Positions 18,396 through 26,244 of a stretch of 34,978 nt of DNA are shown one piece after another (the stretch's first letter is position 1; the number at the start of each line of letters is the position of its first letter). The notes beneath the pieces are model-generated. The model was not told where the DNA came from. It searched no databases and was given only the letters and a program-made list of their open reading frames with translations. Position numbers and translations under genes: made by a program. This DNA is from Streptococcus parasanguinis. GTDB taxonomy: Bacteria > Bacillota > Bacilli > Lactobacillales > Streptococcaceae. Location of the stretch: positions 1 to 34,978 of the forward strand of contig NZ_JVEE01000015.1 of assembly GCF_001073155.1 (NCBI RefSeq), read 5' to 3'.

Positions 18396-19603
18396 TTTTC
18401 CTCCTCTTTTGCTTGCTGGATATAGGCGATGATGGCCTCTTTCTCATTGGCCAGTTTCCCATCGACAATGGCATATTCAATTTTTGTCAAAATCTCTCCC
18501 AAGGCTGGACCTGGTTGAAAGCCGTAGTCTTTGATCAGCATACCACCATTGACCACCACTTCATGCTTATCATGAATGGTCAAGCTATCATAAACGCGCT
18601 CAATGGCCAAATAATCCACACTCAAGGCATACGCTTCACGGAGCTCTTCAGCCACTAGCAACAAAGGCTTCTCATACTTGTAGCAGGCACGCTTGTCTAG
18701 ACTTCCTTTTCCTCGGAGCTTTAGAATCTCCACGATCTGCTCCACCGTCTTGGCAAACTCTCTAGACGTCTTCCATTTCTTAAAGAATTTTGGAATATCT
18801 TGAATCTCTAGTGCTAAGACCAAAGCAGACCAGGCTTGCTCAGAAGTTGAAAAGGTATATTCCAACTCTATGTCAAACAAACGCTCGATCGCTTCTTTAC
18901 GATCCTTCATCTCTGGCAGATAGTGATAGGCTCCACTGGCTAGCATGGCCTCCAAGCCTTGTCTCCAGTATGGGGAAAGCAAGAGTTTATCAAACTCGAT
19001 GAAGGTACGCTCTACTGAAATCTTCTCTAGTAAGGGAGCACACTCCTTCATAGCATCAAAGGTTGCCTCATCTAATTCAAAGCCGAGACTGGCTTGAAAA
19101 CGAAAGCCTCGCATGATCCGGAGTGCATCTTCGTTAAACCGTTCGTGAGGAAGCCCAACCGCCCGAAGGACCTTGTTTTCCAAATCTTCTAGTCCATGAA
19201 AGAGGTCAACAATTTCTCCTTTTTCATTTAAGGCAAAGGCATTAACCGTAAAATCACGACGCTTGAGGTCTTCTTCTAGCGAGCGTACAAAAGACACGGA
19301 GCTTGGACGGCGATAATCGACATAGACATCCTCTGTCCGGAAGGTCGTAATTTCATATTCTTGACCATTTTCAAGAACCAAGACGGTCCCGTGTTCGATA
19401 CCGATATCTACTGTTCGATCAAAAATCGCCTTTGTTTCCTCTGGATAAGAGGAGGAAGCGATATCGACATCGTGAATCGGACGATCCAGGAGAGCATCTC
19501 GAACAGATCCTCCCACAAAATAAGCCTCAAAACCAGCTGCTTTAATCTTCTCTAATATTGGTAAAGCCTCCTGAAACTCAGAAGGCATCTTTTTTAATCT
19601 CAT
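18392..19603 (-). CDS. cca: CCA tRNA nucleotidyltransferase
   Basis: A 403-residue class II enzyme that builds or repairs the 3' CCA end of tRNAs. The nucleotidyltransferase head has [21 protein letters not shown], giving the GGSVRD motif and the two metal-binding Asp. Next come [11 protein letters not shown], the nucleotide-selection helix region [16 protein letters not shown], and a helical C-terminal half. Start and stop overlap both neighbours by 4 bases (ATGA), showing tight translational coupling from dapB and into the ABC-F gene. Confidence 0.96.
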   Translation of the reverse strand: MRLKKMPSEFQEALPILEKIKAAGFEAYFVGGSVRDALLDRPIHDVDIASSSYPEETKAIFDRTVDIGIEHGTVLVLENGQEYEITTFRTEDVYVDYRRPSSVSFVRSLEEDLKRRDFTVNAFALNEKGEIVDLFHGLEDLENKVLRAVGLPHERFNEDALRIMRGFRFQASLGFELDEATFDAMKECAPLLEKISVERTFIEFDKLLLSPYWRQGLEAMLASGAYHYLPEMKDRKEAIERLFDIELEYTFSTSEQAWSALVLALEIQDIPKFFKKWKTSREFAKTVEQIVEILKLRGKGSLDKRACYKYEKPLLLVAEELREAYALSVDYLAIERVYDSLTIHDKHEVVVNGGMLIKDYGFQPGPALGEILTKIEYAIVDGKLANEKEAIIAYIQQAKEEEK

Positions 19604-20367
19604 AGTAAGTGTTCCAAACCATAAACAAGCTCATGACGCTTGACAACTTCTTTAATCCCTAGATTTACTCCTGTCATGAAGGAACCACGATCATAAGAAT
19701 CATGACGGAGAGTCAAGCCTTCGCCTTGGCTACCAAAAATCACCTCTTGGTGAGCCACTAGGCCAGGCAATCGAACCGAATGGATGCGCATCCCTTCAAA
19801 ATCTGCCCCTCTTGCTCCAGGCATCAACTCTTCTTCATCTGCTGCACCTTGCTGGATTTTTTCGCGCTTCTCAGAGATCAGCTCAGCTGTCTTAATCGCT
19901 GTTCCACTCGGTGCATCTTTCTTCTTATCATGGTGCAATTCGATGATTTCCACATTTGGGAAATACTTGGCCGCTTGCGCTGCAAATTGCATCAAGAGCA
20001 CAGCTCCAATAGCAAAGTTCGGAGCAATCAAGCCACCCAAATCCTTTTCACGCGAAAGGTCTGTCAATTCTTGGATCTGCTCAGGCGTGAAGCCAGTCGT
20101 TCCCACAACAGGAGCAAAGCCATTTTCAATTGCAAAGCGAGTATTCTCGTAAGCAACCTTTGGCATGGTAAAGTCCACCCAAACATCTGCTTCAAGACCC
20201 ACGACATCTTCTTTGCGGTTAAAGATAGGGACCCCTGCGACGTCAGTCTCATCTGTGAACGGATCGATCAAGCCAGCTAATTCTAGCTCAGGATCTTCAG
20301 AAACCATCTGGTAGGCTGCTTGTCCCATTCTTCCCTTGAAACCTGCGATAATGACTTTAATGGACAT
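19600..20367 (-). CDS. dapB: 4-hydroxy-tetrahydrodipicolinate reductase
   Basis: A 255-residue NAD(P)H-dependent enzyme of the lysine/diaminopimelate pathway. Streptococci use its product for lysine, since their wall peptide carries Lys. Visible motifs are the Rossmann loop [12 protein letters not shown] at the N-terminus, TTGFTPEQ, and the catalytic [15 protein letters not shown]. The ATG at 20367 is chosen because AAGGAGAATTCT precedes it and [10 protein letters not shown] fits the family; an earlier in-frame codon would run into degV. Ten bases separate it from the degV stop. Confidence 0.95.
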   Translation of the reverse strand: MSIKVIIAGFKGRMGQAAYQMVSEDPELELAGLIDPFTDETDVAGVPIFNRKEDVVGLEADVWVDFTMPKVAYENTRFAIENGFAPVVGTTGFTPEQIQELTDLSREKDLGGLIAPNFAIGAVLLMQFAAQAAKYFPNVEIIELHHDKKKDAPSGTAIKTAELISEKREKIQQGAADEEELMPGARGADFEGMRIHSVRLPGLVAHQEVIFGSQGEGLTLRHDSYDRGSFMTGVNLGIKEVVKRHELVYGLEHLL

Positions 20368-20377
20368 AGAATTCTCC

Positions 20378-21226
20378 TTAAACGATAGGGATATACCCAA
20401 CTGCTAAGCTATGGTCACCTAAGTGCGTCCCAATCACGCCTCCAAAGGTGGCAAAAGGAATTTCTCCCTCTACCCCTTCAGCCACCAACATTTGACGAAG
20501 CGCTTCGGCTTTTTCAGGTACATTGGCATGGATGATAAAGACTTGGTAATGCCCTCCGGTGAGTCCTTCATCAACGATTTCCACCAAACGTTTTATGGCT
20601 TTCTTTTCCGTACGGACTTTTTCAAAAACTTCGATGACACCTTGGTCATTAAAGTGAAGGATCGGCTTGATACTCAAGAGATTGCCAATGATGGCAGCGC
20701 CATTTGACAGGCGTCCCCCCTTGACCAAGTGATTCAAATCATCGACCATAATATAGGCAGTGGTCCCATCAATCTGGTGTTGGACATTGGCCACAATCTC
20801 ATCAAACAAACGACCTTCACCAGCCCATTTCAAGCAATCTTCTACCATCATTCCTAATGGAGCGCTAGTGATTTTTGAGTCAGGAAATTCGACGGTCAAG
20901 CCTTCAAATTCGTCCTTCAAATATTGGATATTTTGGTAGAATCCAGAGATGCCTGATGACAAGAAGAGACCAAGAGCATGCGTATAACCTTTAGCTGTCA
21001 AACCAGATAAGAGTTCTTCTAACGCTGCCACACTCGGTTGGCTAGTCTTTGGTAATTCCTTAGACGCAGCCATCTTTTGGTAGAACTCGTCGTGTGTCAG
21101 ATTCTTCCCTTCCACATAGGATTCTCCATCGATATAGATCGGAATGTCTAAAATAAATAAGTCGTCGTGATGGAGAAGGTGCTGCGGTAAATAGGCAGAC
21201 GAATCCGTAATCACTGCTAATTTCAT
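20378..21226 (-). CDS. DegV family protein
   Basis: A 282-residue protein of the DegV/FakB type. Characterised members bind a fatty acid and present it to the kinase FakA. Family marks are the N-terminal [12 protein letters not shown], the lipid-pocket motif [13 protein letters not shown], the [11 protein letters not shown] segment, and [14 protein letters not shown]. Full length. It starts 3 bases after the DUF1149 gene and is followed by dapB. Which lipid it binds, and whether it is a true FakB, cannot be told here. Confidence 0.9.
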   Translation of the reverse strand: MKLAVITDSSAYLPQHLLHHDDLFILDIPIYIDGESYVEGKNLTHDEFYQKMAASKELPKTSQPSVAALEELLSGLTAKGYTHALGLFLSSGISGFYQNIQYLKDEFEGLTVEFPDSKITSAPLGMMVEDCLKWAGEGRLFDEIVANVQHQIDGTTAYIMVDDLNHLVKGGRLSNGAAIIGNLLSIKPILHFNDQGVIEVFEKVRTEKKAIKRLVEIVDEGLTGGHYQVFIIHANVPEKAEALRQMLVAEGVEGEIPFATFGGVIGTHLGDHSLAVGYIPIV

Positions 21227-21229
21227 TGA

Positions 21230-21604
21230 TTAAAACTCCAAATTAATACCCGGTAAATCAAGGGCAATTTCTGTAACTTCATAAGTCAAACGGTTGAGCA
21301 TATCCAAGCAAGGGCGTGCCAATTCTTCCACTTCGTCTTTGCTGAATTCGCTTGGTTCATTGACATAACGACCAAACAAGTGGTTAATTTGAGTGATGGT
21401 TCCACTGATCACAAAGCCGTCAAATACAATCATGTAGCTCAAAATCACAATCAAAGACGTTGTGTTTTGTTGTTGATCTCGATTGATTAATTGAAAGTTT
21501 ACATCTACTTTTGTTTCGGGAATGCCATTTTCTTTTTCCCACTCAAAATTACGAGCGTCATAGTGGTATTGGCTGACAAATTCTTTTTCACGTTGAATAT
21601 CCAT
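21230..21604 (-). CDS. DUF1149 family protein
   Basis: A 124-residue soluble protein beginning MDIQREKEFVSQYHYDARNFEWE, with QLINRDQQQNTTSLIVILSYMIVFDGFVISGTITQINHL in the centre (split by positions, one continuous strand-rich region). It matches the small DUF1149 family of streptococci and lactococci, which has a SecB-like fold in known structures. Function is not established. It is the first gene of the degV-dapB-cca-ABC-F-DUF308 operon, with ribosome-binding site AGGAGAA and a clear promoter. Confidence 0.8.
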   Translation of the reverse strand: MDIQREKEFVSQYHYDARNFEWEKENGIPETKVDVNFQLINRDQQQNTTSLIVILSYMIVFDGFVISGTITQINHLFGRYVNEPSEFSKDEVEELARPCLDMLNRLTYEVTEIALDLPGINLEF

Positions 21605-21635
21605 TTTTATTCTCCTAAAAATATGCGATAGGCTT

Positions 21636-21665
21636 ATTATATCATAATTCAGCTCAAGATACCAA
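21636..21665 (-). promoter_or_regulatory. Promoter of the DUF1149-degV-dapB-cca operon
   Basis: An extended -10 TGATATAAT (core 21636-21641) and -35 TTGGTA (21660-21665) with an 18-base spacer. Confidence 0.65.
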
Positions 21666-21699
21666 TGTAGAATGAGGTGAATTTTTCGCTAGTACAAGA

Positions 21700-21731
21700 A
21701 GAAAAGGCTAGGGAAGTCTGGCCATTTTTTA
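21700..21731. terminator. Bidirectional terminator-like hairpin
   Basis: GGCTAG (21706-21711) pairs with CTGGCC (21718-21723) with one G-T pair and a 6-base loop. Minus-strand transcripts leave with TTTTCTTC and plus-strand ones with ATTTTTT. It most likely ends the orphan gene at 21829-22266, about 100 bases upstream. The stretch between also has a small ATGAC/GTCAT hairpin at the stop codon. Confidence 0.6.
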
Positions 21732-21828
21732 GACAGAGGATAACGAATTCTGATCAATTATTAGCTTGTTTGGCTTATTATCCTTTTGTCATGCTTGAAA
21801 AAACAAGATAAAGGCTTTTGAATGACGA

Positions 21829-22266
21829 TTAGTCATAATAATACAAACCGCCATCCCTATAAATTCTTACCGGTTGCATCTCATAAATTCCAAATTCCTT
21901 TGGTGTGCTGTTAGCATTATCTAAAGAAAAACCAACCATGAATTTCGTTTGTTCATTCTGATTCACCTTTCCTCTCAGTGTTAACATATAGCCACCACCT
22001 TGAGGTGTCCCATTGCCTACCTGACCAACTTCCATACTCTCCCAATCAAACTGGACACTTTTAACTTTAGGACTTAACGATTTTATAAAATCGGCCATAT
22101 CTTTTTCGTGTTCCTTTAAATAAGCCAGTTGTTTCTCTCTAGCACTAAGTTGCTTACTTGGTTGAGTGTCATTTGAACAGATGTTTTGTTTTTGACTAGC
22201 GATAATCATACCTCCTGCTAATACAGAAGTCATGGCTAAAAGAAATGCTAGTTTACCTTTTTTCAT
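21829..22266 (-). CDS. Exported hypothetical protein, 145 residues
   Basis: I do not recognise this family. Residues 1-25 (MKKGKLAFLLAMTSVLAGGMII) form a signal peptide or membrane anchor. Cys29 lies in IICSND-like context (QNICSND) that does not make a good lipobox. The rest is a Lys/Glu-rich helix (about 40-65) and a strand-rich domain with GGGYMLTLRGKVN, KFMVGFSLDN and a Tyr-rich end GGLYYYD. It stands alone between two operons, with its own promoter and ribosome-binding site AAGGAGAA, and is likely an extracytoplasmic accessory protein. Confidence 0.75.
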   Translation of the reverse strand: MKKGKLAFLLAMTSVLAGGMIIASQKQNICSNDTQPSKQLSAREKQLAYLKEHEKDMADFIKSLSPKVKSVQFDWESMEVGQVGNGTPQGGGYMLTLRGKVNQNEQTKFMVGFSLDNANSTPKEFGIYEMQPVRIYRDGGLYYYD

Positions 22267-22300
22267 GCTTCATTCTCCTTGATAAGGAAAAGTTATAATA

Positions 22301-22329
22301 ATTGTATCGAAATCTATAGAGATAAGCAA
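22301..22329 (-). promoter_or_regulatory. Promoter of the exported hypothetical gene
   Basis: -35 TTGCTT (22324-22329) and -10 TACAAT (22301-22306) with a 17-base spacer, about 35 bases before the start codon. Confidence 0.6.
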
Positions 22330-22355
22330 CTTCATCACTAGTTGGTGTTTTTGCG

Positions 22356-22384
22356 CAACAAAAAAGGCTGGGGAAAACCCGGCC
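22356..22384 (-). terminator. Terminator of the fruRKA operon
   Basis: GGCTGGG (22366-22372) pairs with CCCGGCC (22378-22384), with one G-T pair, followed on the minus strand by TTTTTTGTTG. It starts 13 bases past the fruA stop. Confidence 0.88.
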
Positions 22385-22396
22385 TTTTCGTCATGA

Positions 22397-24367
22397 TTAG
22401 TTTTTAGGTTTGCGAAGCAATCCGAACAAGATACCACTTACGACTGCACCAATCAATACAAACACGATGTATAGAAGCGGATTTGAAGTAAGGGCGATAA
22501 CGAAGATTCCTCCGTGAGGAGCCATCAGTTTCAAGCCTGCAAGACCAACAAGGGCACCTGTCAATGCTGAACCTGCGATGAAGCTTGGGATGGCACGAGC
22601 TGGGTCAGCTGCACCGAATGGAATGGCACCTTCTGTGATGAAGGAAAGCCCCATGATAATGTTTGTCAAACCTGAGTTGCGTTCTTCTTCAGTAAATTTG
22701 TCTTTGAACAAGACAGATGCTACAAAGACTGCCAATGGAGGAACCATACCAGCTGCCATAACGGCCGCCATAACGGTTGAACCACCACTAGTAAGGGCTG
22801 AAGCTGTCAATGTACTTGTACCAAATACATAAGCTGCTTTGTTGACTGGTCCACCCATATCGACAGCCATCATACCACCAACAAGAAGACCAAGAAGAAC
22901 TGCCGAGCTACCTGACAAGCTAGTCAAGAAGTTGTTCAAAGAGGTATTGATCGCTGACATTGGAATGTTGATAAGGAACATCAAGAATCCTGTCAAACCA
23001 ACACCAAGTAATGGCAAGAGAAGGATCGAGCGGATACCATCAAGTGAACGTGGAAGACCTGCAAGGGCTTTGCGAAGCACGAGAACGACTCCACCTGCAA
23101 GGAAACCACCTACCAAAGCTCCAAGGAAACCAGATGATACGGCTGCTGGTAATTCACCTTTAGCAGCACCGAAAGCGATGTTACCAAATGCTGAACCAGA
23201 ACTTGCAATGGAACCAGCAACGAAACCTGCTACAAAACCAGGTTTTTCAGCGATGGAGAATCCGATGTACCCTGCAAGTACTGGAAGCATGAAACCAAAG
23301 GCTGCACCACCGATTGTTTTAAATTGAGCTGCTAATTCATGGTATGAACCAAGTTGAGACAATTGATCTTGAGGCACCCCAAGAATTTGATCGATCAAGA
23401 AGGCAAGGGCGATCAAGATCCCACCACCGATAACGAATGGAAGCATTTGAGAAACCCCACTCATCAGGTGTTTGTAGAAGGCTCCACCTAAGCTCAATTT
23501 TTCTTGGCTAGCGCTAGCTTCTGCTGCATTTTCTGCGTGGAAGACATCTGCTTTGCCGTCCAAGATGGTTTGGATCAATTCTTCTGTTTGACGGATACCG
23601 GCTGCAACAGGTTTAGAGATCATTTTTTTGCCATCGAAACGAGCTGTTTCAACTGCCTTATCAGCTGCAATGATGACCCCTTCAGCTTTGGCGATTTCTT
23701 CAGCTGTCAAGCGGTTACCGACACCAGATGCACCGTTGGTTTCAACCCGGACCGTAACACCCATTTCTTCACCTTTTTTGATGAGGGCTTCTTCTGCCAT
23801 GTAAGTGTGGGCGATACCAGTTGTACATGCTGTAACGGCAACGATGAGCGGTTTGTCAGATGAAGCTGCTTCTTTGACTGCTTCTACTTTTTTCGCTTCT
23901 TCTGCTGCAGCTACTTGCTCTTCTGCATCGAAGGCTGCAATGACTTGATCAGGGTTACTTGCTTGGCGAAGTTTATCCGCAAATCCTGGTTTCATCAAGT
24001 ACTTAGACAATTCAGCAAGGGCTGCCAAGTGAGTGTCGTTTGCTCCTTCTGGAGCTGCGATCATGAAGAACAAATCTGTTGGTTGACCATCCAGAGAGGC
24101 GTAATCCACACCCTTGTTTGATTTTGCAAACAAGACCGTTGCTTTTTTTACAGCTTCATTTTTGCTGTGCGGCATAGCAATTCCGTCACCCAAACCAGTT
24201 GAAGTTTGTGCTTCACGGTTCATAATTCCAGCTTTGAAAGTTTCAAAATCTGTCACCACACCATTGTCAACGAGCGATTGGATCATCTCATTGATCACGC
24301 CTTCTTTATCTGTCGCCTGAAGGTCAAACAACATCACTTTTTTATTTAAAACATCTTGAATTTTCAT
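22397..24367 (-). CDS. fruA: Fructose PTS transporter, EIIABC fusion
   Basis: A 656-residue protein that imports fructose and phosphorylates it to fructose 1-phosphate. The EIIA domain (about 1-150) has GDGIAMPHSKN with phospho-accepting His67. An Ala/Glu-rich linker follows. The EIIB domain (about 173-275) has VTACTTGIAHTYMAEE with phospho-accepting Cys181. The EIIC channel (about 295-650) has about ten transmembrane segments and IIMGLSFITEGAIPFGAADP, the usual substrate-site motif. All catalytic residues are present. It overlaps fruK by 4 bases (ATGA). Confidence 0.96.
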   Translation of the reverse strand: MKIQDVLNKKVMLFDLQATDKEGVINEMIQSLVDNGVVTDFETFKAGIMNREAQTSTGLGDGIAMPHSKNEAVKKATVLFAKSNKGVDYASLDGQPTDLFFMIAAPEGANDTHLAALAELSKYLMKPGFADKLRQASNPDQVIAAFDAEEQVAAAEEAKKVEAVKEAASSDKPLIVAVTACTTGIAHTYMAEEALIKKGEEMGVTVRVETNGASGVGNRLTAEEIAKAEGVIIAADKAVETARFDGKKMISKPVAAGIRQTEELIQTILDGKADVFHAENAAEASASQEKLSLGGAFYKHLMSGVSQMLPFVIGGGILIALAFLIDQILGVPQDQLSQLGSYHELAAQFKTIGGAAFGFMLPVLAGYIGFSIAEKPGFVAGFVAGSIASSGSAFGNIAFGAAKGELPAAVSSGFLGALVGGFLAGGVVLVLRKALAGLPRSLDGIRSILLLPLLGVGLTGFLMFLINIPMSAINTSLNNFLTSLSGSSAVLLGLLVGGMMAVDMGGPVNKAAYVFGTSTLTASALTSGGSTVMAAVMAAGMVPPLAVFVASVLFKDKFTEEERNSGLTNIIMGLSFITEGAIPFGAADPARAIPSFIAGSALTGALVGLAGLKLMAPHGGIFVIALTSNPLLYIVFVLIGAVVSGILFGLLRKPKN

Positions 24368-25275
24368 AGTTTCTCTACCTCTACTTTTTCATAAGTTTCT
24401 TTAATATAGTCCGCTGTCGCCAAATCATCTGAGAAGGTGGTCGCTGTTCCACAAGCCACGCCCCATTTGAAGGCTTCGATGACATCTCCTGTCGTTGTGA
24501 GCTTACCAGTGAAGCCTGCTACCATAGAATCTCCAGCTCCGACTGAATTCTTCACTTGCCCTTTGATTGGTTTTGCGAAGTAAGTACCGCTTGGACTGAC
24601 AAGGAGAGCACCATCACCCGCCATGGAAATAATGACGTTTTGTGCTCCTTTGGCCAAGATTTCTTTGGCATAGCGTTCGATTTCTGGCAATTCCGTCAAG
24701 GTCACGCCAAAAATATCTCCCAACTCATGGTTGTTTGGTTTGACCAATTGCGGATTAAACTCCAAGGAATCAATCAAAGTTTGCCCTTCAAAGTCACAAA
24801 CGACTTGCGAACCTGTCGCACGAGTTGCTGCGATCAATTGTTTGTAAACGGCATTGCCAAGTGAAGATGGGGCAGATCCTGCAAAGACTACCACATCATC
24901 TGCTGTTAAGCTCGATAAGATGTTGAGCAATTCTTGCAACTGAACATCTGTTACTTCTGGGCCATTCCCATTGATTTCCGTTTCCTCATCGGCCTTGATC
25001 TTGACATTGATCCGTGTATCTTGGTCCACTGTCACAAAGTTGGTGGAAATGGCTTCGCTAGTCAGTACGTCTTCGATGAAGCGTCCTGTGAAACCACCGA
25101 TAAATCCAGTCGCTGTGTTCTCGATATCGAGACGTTTCAAGACACGACTGACATTGATTCCTTTACCACCGGCGAATTTATCTTCTGAAGCCATCCGATT
25201 GACCGCTCCGGTCTCTACATGATCGAGACGGACAATATAGTCAATTGCTGGATTCAGTGTTACTGTATAAATCAA
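24364..25275 (-). CDS. fruK: 1-phosphofructokinase
   Basis: A 303-residue PfkB-family sugar kinase that converts fructose 1-phosphate to fructose 1,6-bisphosphate, feeding glycolysis. Marks are the N-terminal IYTVTLNPAIDYIV, the first PfkB signature GGKGINVSRVLKRL, NPQLVKPNNHEL, and the catalytic anion hole NSVGAGDSMVAGF. Both ends overlap neighbours by 4 bases, so fruR, fruK and fruA are translationally coupled. Confidence 0.96.
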   Translation of the reverse strand: MIYTVTLNPAIDYIVRLDHVETGAVNRMASEDKFAGGKGINVSRVLKRLDIENTATGFIGGFTGRFIEDVLTSEAISTNFVTVDQDTRINVKIKADEETEINGNGPEVTDVQLQELLNILSSLTADDVVVFAGSAPSSLGNAVYKQLIAATRATGSQVVCDFEGQTLIDSLEFNPQLVKPNNHELGDIFGVTLTELPEIERYAKEILAKGAQNVIISMAGDGALLVSPSGTYFAKPIKGQVKNSVGAGDSMVAGFTGKLTTTGDVIEAFKWGVACGTATTFSDDLATADYIKETYEKVEVEKL

Positions 25276-26015
25276 ACCTCTATAACCTCCGTTTTTTCTT
25301 TTAAAACCTTTAATCGTTGCGGTTCACATTGATTGGTGATAATCATGGCTCGCTTGATAGGAGCCACTTTGACAAAGGATGTCACCCCAATTTTCGAATC
25401 ATCCGCTAGGATATAGGTTTTTTTCGCATTTTCGATAATCGCACGCTTGACAGATCCTTCTTCCAGGTCTGGAGTGCTGTAAAATTCATCATCGATTCCA
25501 TTCATTCCAAGAAAGGCCTTGTCAAAATTCAACTGACCGATCTGATTGAGCGCAATCCCTCCGATACTAGCATCTGTAGAAGATTTTACCTTCCCACCGA
25601 TGATGACCGTTGGAACATTTCGCTCGACCAACTTGGTCGCATGGTGAATCGAGTTGGTCACCACGGTTACAGTTGGATTGACAATTTCTTGTACCAAAAG
25701 TTCATTGGTCGTCCCAGCATCGATAAAGATCACGTCATAATCTTTGATCAATTCCGCCGCTTTTACCGCGATTTTTGACTTAACTTGAATGTTTTTGATA
25801 GATTTTTCTTTATTGCTTTCTTCCTCTTGAAGAAAATGCAGGCTTTCCGCACCGCCGTGAACCCGGCGAAGTTTACTTTCAGCTTCTAATTCATCCAAGT
25901 CACGTCGAACCGTTGATTCAGACGTCCCCAGCTCTTGTACAAGGGTTTCTAAGGAAACAAACTTTTCCTTCAATACCTTCTCGAGGATGAATTGTTTTCG
26001 TTCAGACTTAAGCAT
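25272..26015 (-). CDS. fruR: DeoR-family repressor of the fructose operon
   Basis: A 247-residue regulator. The N-terminal winged helix (about residues 1-57) contains SLETLVQELGTSESTVRRDLDELE, the DeoR recognition helix. The C-terminal part is the DeoR sensor domain, with IFIDAGTTNELLVQEI and IADDSKIG-like ILADDSKIGVTSF, which binds phosphorylated sugar. In related operons the ligand is fructose 1-phosphate or fructose 1,6-bisphosphate, which relieves repression. It is first in the operon and so probably controls itself. Ribosome-binding site AAAGGAGGAG. Confidence 0.93.
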   Translation of the reverse strand: MLKSERKQFILEKVLKEKFVSLETLVQELGTSESTVRRDLDELEAESKLRRVHGGAESLHFLQEEESNKEKSIKNIQVKSKIAVKAAELIKDYDVIFIDAGTTNELLVQEIVNPTVTVVTNSIHHATKLVERNVPTVIIGGKVKSSTDASIGGIALNQIGQLNFDKAFLGMNGIDDEFYSTPDLEEGSVKRAIIENAKKTYILADDSKIGVTSFVKVAPIKRAMIITNQCEPQRLKVLKEKTEVIEV

Positions 26016-26027
26016 TTCTCCTCCTTT

Positions 26028-26041
26028 TGCAATCGATTACA
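26028..26041 (-). promoter_or_regulatory. cre-like CcpA site in the fruRKA leader
   Basis: The minus strand reads TGTAATCGATTGCA, one mismatch from TGWAANCGNTNWCA. It begins at about the expected transcription start, a position typical of CcpA repression. Confidence 0.6.
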
Positions 26042-26047
26042 AGGACT

Positions 26048-26075
26048 ATTATACTCCATCTCCAAAAAATGTCAA
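26048..26075 (-). promoter_or_regulatory. Promoter of fruRKA
   Basis: A consensus -35 TTGACA (26070-26075) and consensus -10 TATAAT (26048-26053) with a 16-base spacer. The basal strength implied by perfect hexamers fits a promoter held down by repressors. Confidence 0.85.
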
Positions 26076-26082
26076 CACTTTT

Positions 26083-26102
26083 TATCATTTTCTATCATTT
26101 TC
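26083..26102 (-). promoter_or_regulatory. Tandem 10-bp repeats upstream of the fruRKA promoter
   Basis: Two exact back-to-back copies of GAAAATGATA (minus strand) lie about 7 bases upstream of the -35. One helical turn apart, they are a candidate FruR operator. DeoR-type regulators often use repeated half-sites. Assignment to FruR is inference. Confidence 0.45.
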
Positions 26103-26125
26103 TTTCAAAAATTCTAAAATTGTAC

Positions 26126-26172
26126 AAAAAAAGAGCAGGAAAGAACTCATTTTGTTAAGCGAGTTCTTTTCC
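26126..26172 (-). terminator. Terminator after the SEC10/PgrA-like gene
   Basis: GGAAAGAACTC (26138-26148) pairs with GAGTTCTTTTCC (26161-26172) with one bulge. On the minus strand the stem is followed by TGCTC and a T run (A tract 26126-26132). It lies about 70 bases after the stop. The 26173-26244 interval shows nothing else. Confidence 0.7.
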
Positions 26173-26244
26173 CACCCTCATATATCTTCTTTGAAGAGTT
26201 TAAGCAATAAAATGTCTAAGCATCCACTCTATCTTCGGTATGTC

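Noticed and set aside
22578..24320. Plus-strand frames opposite fruA
   Set aside because: They mirror the high-GC third-position pattern of fruA and lack ribosome-binding sites.
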